NCBI GenBank assembly: GCA_016215465.1
Contig: JACRJT010000039.1
Coordinates: 1-38,397 of the forward strand
Source: Nitrososphaerota archaeon
Lineage (GTDB): Archaea > Thermoproteota > Nitrososphaeria > Nitrososphaerales > Nitrosopumilaceae
Length of the DNA: 38,397 nt
Reading direction: 5' to 3'
Both the position numbers and the translations under genes were made by a program. Position 1 is the first letter of the stretch. Every line of letters starts with the position of its first letter. The notes under the pieces were generated by a model. That model made no database searches. It was given only the letters and a program-made list of their open reading frames with translations, and had not been told where the DNA came from. Positions 15,990 to 24,761 of this stretch are shown here, piece after piece.

Positions 15990-16910
15990 ATGCCTAAAAA
16001 TAGCAAATTGGACAAATTAGACCTAAAAATCCTAGGCTCATTGCTTGATAACTGCAGGGAATCAGACAGACAAATAGGCAACAAAATTGGAATTTCTGGT
16101 GCTGCAGTAAAGTCCAGAATTGAAAAGATGATTCAAAATAAAACGATTGAAAATTTTACATTAAAGATAGAGCCTCCGGTGTTAGGCTACAACCTCATCT
16201 ATATTGTAACAACAGGTCAAGACACCGATGAAATTCTAAAACAGGTAAAACTGATCGGTGAGCCATTTTTCATGGTTCCCTGTGTTGGGGGAATTACAGT
16301 TTGCGGCATCGTGGTAAAAGAAGACGTGCAGCAAAAAATAGAGATCATGAAAAATCTCATGAAAGATGTAAGAGTTCTCAGTATTTTTGAAGCTGTCAAT
16401 CCCGGTGTGAGATCAGATTTGATAAAAACGGATCTTGAGATAATAAACCAGCTCATGAAAAACCCGAGAATGAAAATTGAGGATCTTGCAAAGGCTGTCA
16501 AGCTGTCCACAAAAACGGTTGCAAGATCATTAAAGAAATTACAAAATGACGAGGCAATTCAGTTTACTCTGATTTTTAATCCTGCAAAATTTGACCAATA
16601 CATACCGTTTGCTGTACTGGTTTGGATTGACGGAAACCTAAATGAAACTCTAAACAGATTGAAAAAGGAATTTTCAGGCTATTTTTTGCAAAAGCCGTTC
16701 ATTGCAAAAAATCAAATTGTTTTGTTCTTGTACAGCAATAACATATTTGAGCTTGACAACATAACACAACAGGTAAGAATGGTAAAAGGAGTGTCTATTG
16801 CGGATTTGTTTATCCCAAAAAAGATAGAACTTCCACAACAATGGATTAAGGATACCGTCAAGAGCTCAAAATCTTCTGGAAAGCTACACCTTATGTACCA
16901 GACAAATTAA
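15990..16910 (+). CDS. Two-module Lrp/AsnC-like transcriptional regulator
   Basis: A 306-residue regulator made of two Lrp/AsnC-like modules in tandem. Module 1: LDKLDLKILGSLLDNCRESDRQIGNKIGISGAAVKSRIEKM, an HTH at about 8-50, followed by a ferredoxin-like domain. Module 2: HTH at about 148-190 (DLEIINQLMKNPRMKIEDLAKAVKLSTKTVARSLKKL) and another alpha/beta domain. This double arrangement is known among Thaumarchaeota regulators. It is divergent from the MacB-like operon and is a plausible autoregulator and regulator of it. A TATA-like AT-rich segment near 15953-15963 precedes the ATG. Confidence 0.85.
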   Translation: MPKNSKLDKLDLKILGSLLDNCRESDRQIGNKIGISGAAVKSRIEKMIQNKTIENFTLKIEPPVLGYNLIYIVTTGQDTDEILKQVKLIGEPFFMVPCVGGITVCGIVVKEDVQQKIEIMKNLMKDVRVLSIFEAVNPGVRSDLIKTDLEIINQLMKNPRMKIEDLAKAVKLSTKTVARSLKKLQNDEAIQFTLIFNPAKFDQYIPFAVLVWIDGNLNETLNRLKKEFSGYFLQKPFIAKNQIVLFLYSNNIFELDNITQQVRMVKGVSIADLFIPKKIELPQQWIKDTVKSSKSSGKLHLMYQTN

Positions 16911-16937
16911 AATAGCATTCAACTAAAAAATTGCTAG

Positions 16938-17453
16938 TTGAAGAAAAAGACAATCTATGAGGGCAAGATTCTAGGTCTGAACATATACGATTTAACCATA
17001 AACGGCAAAAAGGTAAGGCGTGAGATGATTGAGCACCGCGTGGCTGCAGCAATACTTGGCTTTGATGAAAAGGGCAGGGTGATTTTGGTAAAGCAGCATC
17101 GATTCCCCCACGGCTACATATTGGAAATTCCTGCAGGCACGCTTGAAAAGGGCGAAAAGCCAGAGAAATGTGCATTTCGCGAAATTCAGGAAGAAACTGG
17201 CTACAAGGCAAAGAAACTGACCCGCCTTATCACGTATTATCCGTCTGTTGGCTACAACAAGGAGGCAATACACTGTTTTGTGGCGAAAGGGTTACAGAAA
17301 ATCAGTGGCCAGATGCTAGATGAGGATGAAATCATGTCGGTAGTAAAAATGGATATGAAAAAGCTGCTCGGCATGATAAAGAACGGCAAGATCATTGACT
17401 CTAAAACCATATGTGCAGTTTTGACCTATGCACTAAAAAACAAACTATACTAG
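16938..17453 (+). CDS. Nudix hydrolase, ADP-ribose pyrophosphatase-like
   Basis: A 171-residue Nudix enzyme. The complete Nudix box is visible: G-x5-E-x7-REIQEETGY, with [20 protein letters not shown] in place, and the prior [26 protein letters not shown] stretch and later [18 protein letters not shown] resemble ADP-ribose pyrophosphatases. The expected reaction is cleavage of ADP-ribose or a similar NDP-sugar to AMP plus sugar phosphate; substrate is inference. Start is TTG 16938; a TATA-like TTAAAATAG at 16907-16915, overlapping the upstream gene's stop, predicts a leaderless mRNA. Its TAG shares a CTAG with the TAG of the convergent AbrB-PhoU gene. Confidence 0.88.
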   Translation: MKKKTIYEGKILGLNIYDLTINGKKVRREMIEHRVAAAILGFDEKGRVILVKQHRFPHGYILEIPAGTLEKGEKPEKCAFREIQEETGYKAKKLTRLITYYPSVGYNKEAIHCFVAKGLQKISGQMLDEDEIMSVVKMDMKKLLGMIKNGKIIDSKTICAVLTYALKNKLY

Positions 17454-18427
17454 TTGTAGATTGGCTTTACCAGATCTGCAATGTCTGCCCAAGATCTTGA
17501 AACTTTTTCAAACATGTAGATGAGATCCACCAAATCAATTGGAAGCTGGTTTTTTTCCTCAATTGAGGAGCGAATGTCCGATATTTTTCTCTGAAACTTT
17601 CTGTGGTTTGATATAGCATCTATTGCCAATCTTCGATTATGCTCAATGAATGCGTCGATTGATTTTTGATGTATGCTTTCAATGTCCTTTGTGAGATCAT
17701 AAATTTTGCGAAGGTCGTTTTTGGATAGATGTGTGTTTGATATGGTATTTGCTATCTCTACCAAAGTATCGCAAGCTGTTTCCAAAATGTTTGCAGCTAT
17801 TCTATAATCTAAGACATCAATATTTTCAAGATGAAATGTGGTTGCAAGCCTTTTGTCAACCATAGTGCTTCGGATTAATCGGACAAGTAAGAAATACTGT
17901 CTGTCTACCTCGTCGTCTCTATTTGGAAGGGTTTGAAGATTTGACTTGTCGTCTGAGATCAGCGCCAGTGAAATGTCATTGAACATGCCTAGTGCAATTG
18001 AGCTTATTCGTTTTAGAATTTTATCTGGATTTAGCGTGGTTGCATCCAGGAGAAACTGGACATTTATGTTAGAAGAATCTTCTTCTACAATTTCCATTCC
18101 GACTAGTCTTCTCATGGAGTTGCGAATTTTTTCCCTATCCTCAACGGGGATGCTAGTCTTTCCCTTTATTCTGATTATGTCGTACCCAAGAAGATATGCA
18201 CCCGTGATATCTGCAACAATGTTTTCGTCTTGAGGAAGCGGATATGAAATCACTACCTCCTTTGAGGGCCTTTCTGTTTTGTTTACTGTAATTGAGATGG
18301 TGTTTTCGTTTGTTTCAATCTCTATCTCATTGCTTTTCTCAAGCTTGTTTGCATCAATCCATTCTTTTGGGAGTGATACCAGAATGCTACTTCCTATTTT
18401 TTGCAGGCGTCGGATGAATTTAGTCAA
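17450..18427 (-). CDS. AbrB-PhoU-like phosphate uptake regulator
   Basis: A 325-residue protein with an N-terminal SpoVT/AbrB-like DNA-binding swapped hairpin (about 1-50: [24 protein letters not shown]) and a C-terminal helical region resembling PhoU (about 125-320), with the helical bundles [24 protein letters not shown] and [25 protein letters not shown]. This arrangement is common in archaeal proteins named phosphate uptake regulators. TTG 18427 is the start; an AT-rich TATA-like region around 18447-18455 is about 25 bp upstream. No phosphate transport gene is next to it in the window, so its target is not evident. Confidence 0.85.
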   Translation of the reverse strand: MTKFIRRLQKIGSSILVSLPKEWIDANKLEKSNEIEIETNENTISITVNKTERPSKEVVISYPLPQDENIVADITGAYLLGYDIIRIKGKTSIPVEDREKIRNSMRRLVGMEIVEEDSSNINVQFLLDATTLNPDKILKRISSIALGMFNDISLALISDDKSNLQTLPNRDDEVDRQYFLLVRLIRSTMVDKRLATTFHLENIDVLDYRIAANILETACDTLVEIANTISNTHLSKNDLRKIYDLTKDIESIHQKSIDAFIEHNRRLAIDAISNHRKFQRKISDIRSSIEEKNQLPIDLVDLIYMFEKVSRSWADIADLVKPIYN

Positions 18428-18491
18428 TTTATACTAATATAATTAATTTAAGCCATATTCTTATATTTTTAGTAAAATTTAAACTCAGATC

Positions 18492-19388
18492 ATGAAGGGA
18501 ATGGCATTCAGTCCTGCACATATCACTGGATTTTTCAAGGCAGAGCTAGATGAAAAACGAAGGCCCGAATTTCAAGGGTCCTTGGGGGCTGGATTTTCAA
18601 TTCAGTCAGGTGTCACCAGCACAGTAGAAATCGAGGAATCAGATTATACTGATTTTAAGATCAAAGTTACAGGATACCAATCAGACAACACACAGGTCTC
18701 TGAATTTGTGATAAGAGAATTTTTAAAAAACATCAAAGGAAACTATTTTCTCAATATACACCATGACATCAAAGTTCCAGTCGGGTATGGATTTGGTTGC
18801 TCTGCCGCAGTTGCACTGTCACTTGCCTTTGCGTTAAACCAAGCATTTGGAACTGGATTTTCAAATGAAAAGCTTGGAAGAATTGCTCATGTTGCCGAAG
18901 TGTGTTGCCAGACAGGTCTTGGCGATGTCTTGGCGTCATATCATGGCGGATTTGAAATTAGAGTTAAAGGCGGCGCACCTGGAATTGGTTCCATTAAAAA
19001 AATATCAACGAAATCATATTCTGCAATTATGATTTGCTTTGCTCCAATTTCGACAAAACAGTTCATGAAGGAAAGAATGTCGTCGATAAACGGTCTTGGC
19101 GGAAAAATGGTAAACAGATTAGTACAGTCTGAAGACATCACCGAGTTCCATGATTCATCCATAGAATTTGCAAACTATGTAAACATCATAACCCCAAAAA
19201 TGAAAGTAGTAATAGATGATCTGCAAAATAATGGAATAAAATGCGGTGTTGCACTTTTTGGTGAAACGATTTTCACACTTGTTCCGCAAGATTTGGAAGA
19301 TAAAGTTTTGAACATATTGAGAAAATATAGTGACGGAATTATTATCAAGTCAAAAATCGACGATCTTGGAGCAAGACTAGTTAGCTAA
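18492..19388 (+). CDS. Pantoate kinase (archaeal CoA pathway)
   Basis: Phosphorylates pantoate to 4-phosphopantoate, the archaeal replacement for the bacterial pantothenate kinase step order. A GHMP-superfamily kinase of 298 residues: start segment AFSPAHITGFFKAEL, SLGAGFSIQSG, and the GHMP ATP loop VPVGYGFGCSAAVALS (about 95-110), then HVAEVCCQTGLGDVLASYHGGFEIRVKGGAPG, typical of pantoate kinases. The gene begins a unit followed by phosphopantothenate synthetase (ATG directly after the stop), panB and coaBC, an arrangement that itself confirms the assignment. Confidence 0.9.
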   Translation: MKGMAFSPAHITGFFKAELDEKRRPEFQGSLGAGFSIQSGVTSTVEIEESDYTDFKIKVTGYQSDNTQVSEFVIREFLKNIKGNYFLNIHHDIKVPVGYGFGCSAAVALSLAFALNQAFGTGFSNEKLGRIAHVAEVCCQTGLGDVLASYHGGFEIRVKGGAPGIGSIKKISTKSYSAIMICFAPISTKQFMKERMSSINGLGGKMVNRLVQSEDITEFHDSSIEFANYVNIITPKMKVVIDDLQNNGIKCGVALFGETIFTLVPQDLEDKVLNILRKYSDGIIIKSKIDDLGARLVS

Positions 19389-20141
19389 ATGACAAATCTA
19401 ATTCCAAAGAGTCATCCAAGGGCCCAGTCGCTGTATGTCAGAGAACGACTTGTCCATGCTTTTGATGACGGACTGGTTGCAAAAGAAGGTCTCATGGCAC
19501 ATGGCCGTGGAGAGGCATTTGATTATTTGATAGGCGAAAAAACATCAAAATCTGCAAAAAACGCAATAAAGGCTGCCGCATTTGCGCTTGTTTCTGCAAA
19601 ACATCCTGTAATTTCGGTAAACGGTAACATTGCAGGACTGTGCCCAAGGGAAATAGTAGAATTGTCAAAAGCGGTAAATGCAAAAATTGAGATAAATCTG
19701 TTTTATTCCAGCGAGAAAAGAAAGCAAAACATTTTGAAGGTATTGCGCAAAAACGGCGCAAAAGAAATCCTTGGTGTGGATAGAAAAAATTTCATTAGAA
19801 TTTCCGGCCTAGACAGTGCAAGAAGAATCGTAGACAAAAACGGAATTTACGTTGCAGATGTAGTATTGGTTCCACTGGAAGATGGCGACAGAACAATAGC
19901 TCTCAAAAAGGCAGGAAAAAAAGTCATTACATTTGACCTAAACCCCCTATCCAGAACCGCGCAAACATCAGACATTACCATTGTGGATAATGTTGTTCGA
20001 GGAATAAGGGAATTGATTGACACCTGTGTAAAAATGCAAAAGAAAAATTTGCGCAATATGCCATTTGATAACAAAAAAAATCTTGCAAGATCCATTTCTG
20101 AAATAAGAAATTACCTGTCAAGGAGGGCAAAGCTTGCATAA
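19389..20141 (+). CDS. 4-phosphopantoate--beta-alanine ligase (phosphopantothenate synthetase)
   Basis: Joins 4-phosphopantoate and beta-alanine with ATP to give 4-phosphopantothenate, the step after pantoate kinase. 250 residues, with the family segments SHPRAQSLYVRERLVHAFDDGLV, GLMAHGRGEAFDYLIGE, KHPVISVNGNIAGLCPRE, VLVPLEDGDRTIALKKAGKKVITFDLNPLSRTAQTSDITIVDNVVR. The start ATG follows the stop of pantoate kinase with no gap; the tail overlaps the panB start by 8 bp. Confidence 0.93.
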   Translation: MTNLIPKSHPRAQSLYVRERLVHAFDDGLVAKEGLMAHGRGEAFDYLIGEKTSKSAKNAIKAAAFALVSAKHPVISVNGNIAGLCPREIVELSKAVNAKIEINLFYSSEKRKQNILKVLRKNGAKEILGVDRKNFIRISGLDSARRIVDKNGIYVADVVLVPLEDGDRTIALKKAGKKVITFDLNPLSRTAQTSDITIVDNVVRGIRELIDTCVKMQKKNLRNMPFDNKKNLARSISEIRNYLSRRAKLA

Positions 20142-20973
20142 ATCAGTAAGAGACATTTTAGAAAAAAGGCAATCTAGAACGAAAATTTCTGTAATCACGG
20201 CATATGACTATACCATGGCATTATTATGCGACAAGGCAGGAATTGACATTTTGCTTGTTGGTGATAGTGCAGGAATGGTGATGCTTGGATATGAGAACAC
20301 CATTCCAGTTACCATGGACCAAATGGTTTTGTTTACAGAGGCAGTAAGCAGGGCGCGCCAAAATGCACTCATAATCTCTGATCTTCCATTCATGTCGTAC
20401 CAGGCAAGCATTGGTGATGCAATTGCAAACTCGGGCAGACTGATAAAGGCAGGAGCAGATGCAGTAAAGCTTGAAGGCGGAAAAGTGGTATCAGGGACAA
20501 TCCGAGCAATAGTAGAAACAGGCATTCCCGTAATGGGGCACATTGGGTTTCAGCCCCAGACCACTACGCTTGCACAAGGCTACAAAGTTCAGGGAAGAAC
20601 AAAGGACGCTGCAGTAAGACTAATCGAGGATGCAAAGGCGCTGGAGGAGGCAGGAGTATTCAGCATAGCTCTTGAAATGGTGACAGACGAGGTATCAAAG
20701 ATAATTTCAGAAACCGTTTCCGTTCCGACAATTGGAATTGGATCTGGGAAATATTGCGACGGTCAGGTGCTTGTAGTTCACGATATTTTGGGCATGTATG
20801 ACAAGCTCAAGCCAAAATTTGTAAAGCAATACTTGTCATTATCAGATCAGATAACAAAGGCAGTATCAAACTATAGAATAGATGTTGAATCTGGAAAATT
20901 TCCTGCAAAGGAAAACTGGTTTTCAATGGACAAGTCCGAGCTTGAAAAACTAAGAAAGGAAATTGGCAAATAA
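20134..20973 (+). CDS. panB: Ketopantoate hydroxymethyltransferase
   Basis: Transfers a hydroxymethyl group from methylene-tetrahydropterin to 2-ketoisovalerate, giving ketopantoate. The 279-residue TIM-barrel protein has the metal ligands D44 (LVGDSAGM), D83 (ISDLPFMSY) and E114 (VKLEGG), and the catalytic Glu at 181 (ALEMV), plus GHIGFQPQTT. Start TTG 20134 with a Shine-Dalgarno GGAGG at 20122-20126, inside the end of the previous gene. A ketopantoate reductase gene is not in the window, so that step is encoded elsewhere. Confidence 0.94.
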   Translation: MHKSVRDILEKRQSRTKISVITAYDYTMALLCDKAGIDILLVGDSAGMVMLGYENTIPVTMDQMVLFTEAVSRARQNALIISDLPFMSYQASIGDAIANSGRLIKAGADAVKLEGGKVVSGTIRAIVETGIPVMGHIGFQPQTTTLAQGYKVQGRTKDAAVRLIEDAKALEEAGVFSIALEMVTDEVSKIISETVSVPTIGIGSGKYCDGQVLVVHDILGMYDKLKPKFVKQYLSLSDQITKAVSNYRIDVESGKFPAKENWFSMDKSELEKLRKEIGK

Positions 20974-22189
20974 GCATCCATCTTTAGACATAGTAGAGTC
21001 ATACGGAACTGAGCTATCAGGGAAAAAAATTGTTCTGTGTATAGCGGGAAGCGTTGCAGCGTACAAGGCACTTGAGCTTGCAAGACTTTTGATGAGACAC
21101 GGAGCAAATATCACATGCGTTGCAAGCGACGCAGCGACCAAGCTGATCCAGCCGGATTATTTCAAGTGGGCAACTGGAAACGAGGTAATTACAAAGCTTA
21201 CTGGAAATCTGGAGCACATTAAACTAGCAGACTACAAGCAGTCAGATATCATTGTGGTGTATCCAGCTACTGCAAACACGCTTGGCAAGCTTGCAAACGG
21301 AATTGATGACACTCCAGTATCGACTGTTCTAACTGTCGGGTTTGGCGCAAAGATCCCAATTTTGATGGCACTAGCAATGCACGAGGCAATGTATGAAAAT
21401 TCCGCAGTATTGCGAAATATCGAGTTTCTCAAAGACAAAATTGAGTTTATTTCGCCGCAAATGATTGAGGGAAAAGCAAAGGCTGCCGAACCTGAAGTTG
21501 TCTTGGAATATGTTTTGAAAAAATTTGGCCATTCCCCCATACTAGACGGCAAAAAAATTCTGATAACTGCAGGTCCAACAATAGAATACATTGATCCTAT
21601 TCGTGTGATTACAAACCAAAGCACTGGAAAAACAGGTGTATTGCTTGCATCCCAACTTGTTTCTGCAGGGGCAAAGGTCACATTGGTGTATGGTCCTGGA
21701 AGCTCTTCGCCTCCAAAAGGGGCCAAAATCATACCAGTCAAAACGGTAAATGAGATGTTTGATGCAGTAAAAAAGGAAATGAAAAAGAAATTTGATATTG
21801 TGGTTTTATTAGCAGCTGCATCCGATTACACCACACAGAAAGCAAAATCCAAAATAAAAAGCACGAAGAAAGAACTAGTCATAAAATTGCACAGGGCACC
21901 AAAAATCATAGATCACATCAAGAAAATTCAGCCTGATGTTTTTCTGGTTGGGTTCAAGGCAGAAACTGACATTTCCAAAAAATCACTCATCGAGTCTGCA
22001 AGGAAAAAGCTTCGCGAGTCAAACGCAGATATGATAATTGCAAACGACATCGGCTACAAATACCAAAAAGATCCTCAGTACAACGAAGTTCTAATAGTAG
22101 ACAGATCTGGTAAAGTGATTAGTTCTGGAAGAAAGAAAAAGGTCGAAATTTCAAAATTTATCAGAAAACAAATTGAAAACAGGGTTTAG
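20963..22189 (+). CDS. coaBC: Phosphopantothenoylcysteine decarboxylase / phosphopantothenate--cysteine ligase
   Basis: Bifunctional CoA pathway enzyme. N-terminal CoaC flavoprotein half (about 15-185): KIVLCIAGSVAAYKALELARLL, active-site His in NLEHIKLADY, and PATANTLGKLANGIDDT. C-terminal CoaB half (about 190-408): GKKILITAGPTIEYIDPIRVITNQSTGKTG, VLLAAASDYT, HRAPKIIDHIKK, LVGFKAET and NDIGY. I do not see the bacterial ACGxxGxGR substrate-clamp loop with its Cys; the region reads FISPQMIEGKAKAAEP instead, as far as I recall also usual in archaeal enzymes. Start is TTG 20963, overlapping the panB stop, after an AAGGA motif. The unit ends before a promoter-led aminotransferase. Confidence 0.92.
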   Translation: MANKHPSLDIVESYGTELSGKKIVLCIAGSVAAYKALELARLLMRHGANITCVASDAATKLIQPDYFKWATGNEVITKLTGNLEHIKLADYKQSDIIVVYPATANTLGKLANGIDDTPVSTVLTVGFGAKIPILMALAMHEAMYENSAVLRNIEFLKDKIEFISPQMIEGKAKAAEPEVVLEYVLKKFGHSPILDGKKILITAGPTIEYIDPIRVITNQSTGKTGVLLASQLVSAGAKVTLVYGPGSSSPPKGAKIIPVKTVNEMFDAVKKEMKKKFDIVVLLAAASDYTTQKAKSKIKSTKKELVIKLHRAPKIIDHIKKIQPDVFLVGFKAETDISKKSLIESARKKLRESNADMIIANDIGYKYQKDPQYNEVLIVDRSGKVISSGRKKKVEISKFIRKQIENRV

Positions 22190-22234
22190 ACTCAAATAAG
22201 CTTATTTTTATTTTGTTACAGATCTAGATAATGC

Positions 22235-23458
22235 ATGAGTCATAGTATCAAAACTCCACTTCCTGGTCCCAATGCTTCAAAAATCATTAAAACTATGAAA
22301 GATCATACGTACGATTCCACATTTGTGTATCCTCTTGTCGTAAAAGATGGATATGGGTGCACCATAGAAGATGTAGATGGAAACAAATTTCTGGATTTTA
22401 CGTCCAATGTTGGATCTTGCCCTTTGGGATATTCTCATCCTGATATTTTGCAGATCTTAAAGCAATATTCTAATTGCGGTATACACAAAATTGCAGGTCA
22501 GGACTTTTATTCTGAGGAACATGCTCTTCTTGCCCAAAAAATTTCAACTATACTTCCTGAGAATTTTAAGACTTTTTTCATAAACAGTGGCGCAGAAGCA
22601 GTTGAAAATGCAATAAAAATCGCCTACAGAAAAATGGGCCCCCTTCCTGGAATTTCATGTAAAAACGCATTTCATGGAAGAACCCTTGGCGCCCTTACAT
22701 TTACCTCAAGCAAGCCAGTTCAAAAATTTAATTTCCCAGAGCTTCCTGCATTAAGAATAAAATTTTGTACTGCAGACAACGATCCAGAAATTGAATCTGC
22801 CGAAAAACTGCTAAAGGAAAACAAGGCCGCCTTTATTCTAAGTGAAGTTATTCAGGGAGAGGGAGGATACTCTGTTGCAAGTAAACAATTTATCAAAAAT
22901 CTAAGAAAGTTTGCTGATAAATATGGTGTACCGTTAATCTTAGACGAAGTACAGTCGGGTTTGGGACACACTGGAAAGTGGTGGGCTTTTGAACATTATG
23001 ATGTAAAACCAGACATAATGAGTGCGGCAAAGGCACTACAGGTTGGCACAACCGCATTTGATAAAAAATTAGAGCCAATTGAAAAAGGAGTCATATCAAG
23101 TACGTGGGGCGGGGGAGCTAGAATCGATATGGCAATAGGTGCAAAGACAATTGACGTAATAAAACAAGAAAGGCTTTTGGAAAATGCTGCCAAGATGGGT
23201 CAAATTCTAAAAAATGGAATAATTGAGATTGTTGGGAAAAATGGTATAACTGACGTTAGAGGGATTGGTTTAATGATAGGAATAGAATGTGAAACAAAAG
23301 AAAAACGAGATACTGTTTTGAACAATTTATTCAACAATGGATTATTGATGCTTGGTGCAGGTCAAAAGTCAATCAGAATCATTCCTCCGTTGATAATTAA
23401 CGAAGAACAGATCAATGAAGGAATTTCGATATTGCATCAGGCTTGTATAACTCAGTAA
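22235..23458 (+). CDS. Class III PLP aminotransferase
   Basis: A 407-residue fold-type I aminotransferase of class III (ornithine/GABA/acetylornithine group). Visible: substrate-domain start GYGCTIEDVDGNKFLDFTSNVG, FINSGAEAVENAIKIA, KNAFHGRTLGALTFTSSK, the PLP-contact LILDEVQSGLGHTGKWWAFEH and the Schiff-base Lys in MSAAKALQVG, then STWGGGARIDMAIG. Substrate is not decided; GABA, ornithine or a related omega-amine are typical. The TATA-like CTTATTTTTA near 22200 precedes it. It converges on an acyl-CoA dehydrogenase gene with 7 bp of overlap. The acyl-CoA dehydrogenase and aldehyde dehydrogenase next to it suggest a shared amino acid breakdown role (inference). Confidence 0.88.
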   Translation: MSHSIKTPLPGPNASKIIKTMKDHTYDSTFVYPLVVKDGYGCTIEDVDGNKFLDFTSNVGSCPLGYSHPDILQILKQYSNCGIHKIAGQDFYSEEHALLAQKISTILPENFKTFFINSGAEAVENAIKIAYRKMGPLPGISCKNAFHGRTLGALTFTSSKPVQKFNFPELPALRIKFCTADNDPEIESAEKLLKENKAAFILSEVIQGEGGYSVASKQFIKNLRKFADKYGVPLILDEVQSGLGHTGKWWAFEHYDVKPDIMSAAKALQVGTTAFDKKLEPIEKGVISSTWGGGARIDMAIGAKTIDVIKQERLLENAAKMGQILKNGIIEIVGKNGITDVRGIGLMIGIECETKEKRDTVLNNLFNNGLLMLGAGQKSIRIIPPLIINEEQINEGISILHQACITQ

Positions 23459-24699
23459 GCGCGATATTTGTCGCCAAGTAGGTGCGTTGCTATTTTTAGC
23501 TCAAGAACCTCGTTTGCTCCTTCGTATATTATGATGGCGCGTGAGTCAAGAAAATGCTTTGCCACTCTAGTTGTTTTTTTGTATCCTTCTGATCCAAATA
23601 TTTGGACGGCTCTGTTTGCCGAATCAAATGCAGAATTACTTGCATGAAACTTGGCAATGGAAGTAAAATTGTCTGCCTCTGCTCGCAGTGCCGAATATTG
23701 TTTGTTATTTCGATCTAGTTTTGATTGCCACTGATTTGTTTTTTCTTTGAATTTTTCAACAAAATTGTGCATTTTTTGTCTTGCGTATGCTGCACGATAC
23801 ATAAGCCATTTTGAGCTTTCAGTATTTATTGCAATTTTTGCAATGTGCTCTTGGATTAGCTGTTTTTTTGCAAGATCAGATCCGTGTTGCTTTCTTGATT
23901 TTGAATATGAGATCGATTCTGCAAGACAGTCTTTCATTACTCCAACTGCACCAGCAGCTACGCTTAGTCTTCCATCAATTAATGTACTAAATGCTATGCT
24001 CAGTCCCTGTCCTCTTGGTCCAAGTAAGTTCTTTTTTGGAACAACACAGTCATCAAGAGTAATTTCTGCATTTTTTACTGTTAGCAGTCCCATTTTGTTT
24101 TTCATTTCTTTTGCTTTGAATCCTTTTGAATCCGTATCAACCAAAAATGCAGAAATTTTTCCTTCAGAGTCCTTTGCAAACGTAGTGATTAGTTTTGCAA
24201 ATGTTCCGTTTCCAACCCAGTGTTTTTTTCCTTTTAGGATGAAATTTCCTCCCTCTTCCTCAAATTTTGTTTGCATAGATGCAGGATCGCTTCCTGCTGC
24301 TGGTTCTGTGAGTGCAAAACCCATTATGGATTTTCCACAAGTTGTTTTGGGCAGATATTCCTTTTTCTGTTCATCGTTTGCCCAAGACTGCAGAACCATC
24401 TGGCCAATTGAGATATGTGCAGAAAAGAATGTTCGTAGTGAGTTTCCTTCCTCACCTATTCGTTCTAGAGCTAAAGCATATGTTAGAATGTCAAATCCCA
24501 AACCACCATATTTTGTAGATATGGGGCATCCAAGCATTCCTATTTTGCCAAATTCTGGAATTACTCTGTCGTTTAACTTTTCTTGAATGTATGATTTTTC
24601 TTCACTGTCTCGAATTGTTCTGCAAACCTTGTCTACTTTGTTTAGAAAGTCTTGTTGCTTTTTTGAAATTTCAAAGTCCATCTGCGAAATATTATCCAC
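23452..24699 (-). CDS. Acyl-CoA dehydrogenase with an internal insertion
   Basis: FAD-dependent acyl-CoA dehydrogenase of 415 residues (typical about 380). Substrate and FAD motifs: GFALTEPAAGSDPASM, WVGNGTFAK, FSTLIDGRLSVAAGAVGVM, VQIFGSEGYKKTTRV and the late IIYEGANEVLELKIA with the expected catalytic Glu after Tyr. It resembles the glutaryl-CoA dehydrogenase-like subgroup. Residues about 310-340 (NFVEKFKEKTNQWQSKLDRN and following) form a charged helical insertion not usual for the family. GTG 24699 is chosen over ATG 24681 because a TATA-like TTTTTATAG near 24722-24730 lies about 27 bp upstream. Electron acceptor and substrate are unknown. Confidence 0.88.
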   Translation of the reverse strand: MDNISQMDFEISKKQQDFLNKVDKVCRTIRDSEEKSYIQEKLNDRVIPEFGKIGMLGCPISTKYGGLGFDILTYALALERIGEEGNSLRTFFSAHISIGQMVLQSWANDEQKKEYLPKTTCGKSIMGFALTEPAAGSDPASMQTKFEEEGGNFILKGKKHWVGNGTFAKLITTFAKDSEGKISAFLVDTDSKGFKAKEMKNKMGLLTVKNAEITLDDCVVPKKNLLGPRGQGLSIAFSTLIDGRLSVAAGAVGVMKDCLAESISYSKSRKQHGSDLAKKQLIQEHIAKIAINTESSKWLMYRAAYARQKMHNFVEKFKEKTNQWQSKLDRNNKQYSALRAEADNFTSIAKFHASNSAFDSANRAVQIFGSEGYKKTTRVAKHFLDSRAIIIYEGANEVLELKIATHLLGDKYRAY

Positions 24700-24761
24700 A
24701 GAAATCTTTTATTTTATTTACTATAAAAATACCAAGCCTTATTTTTCGAAAATTGGTTTTA

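Noticed and set aside
23747-24586. Long plus-strand frame of 279 codons opposite the acyl-CoA dehydrogenase
   Set aside because: It is the antisense of a gene with clear family motifs and its product is rich in Ser, Phe and Cys with no domain.
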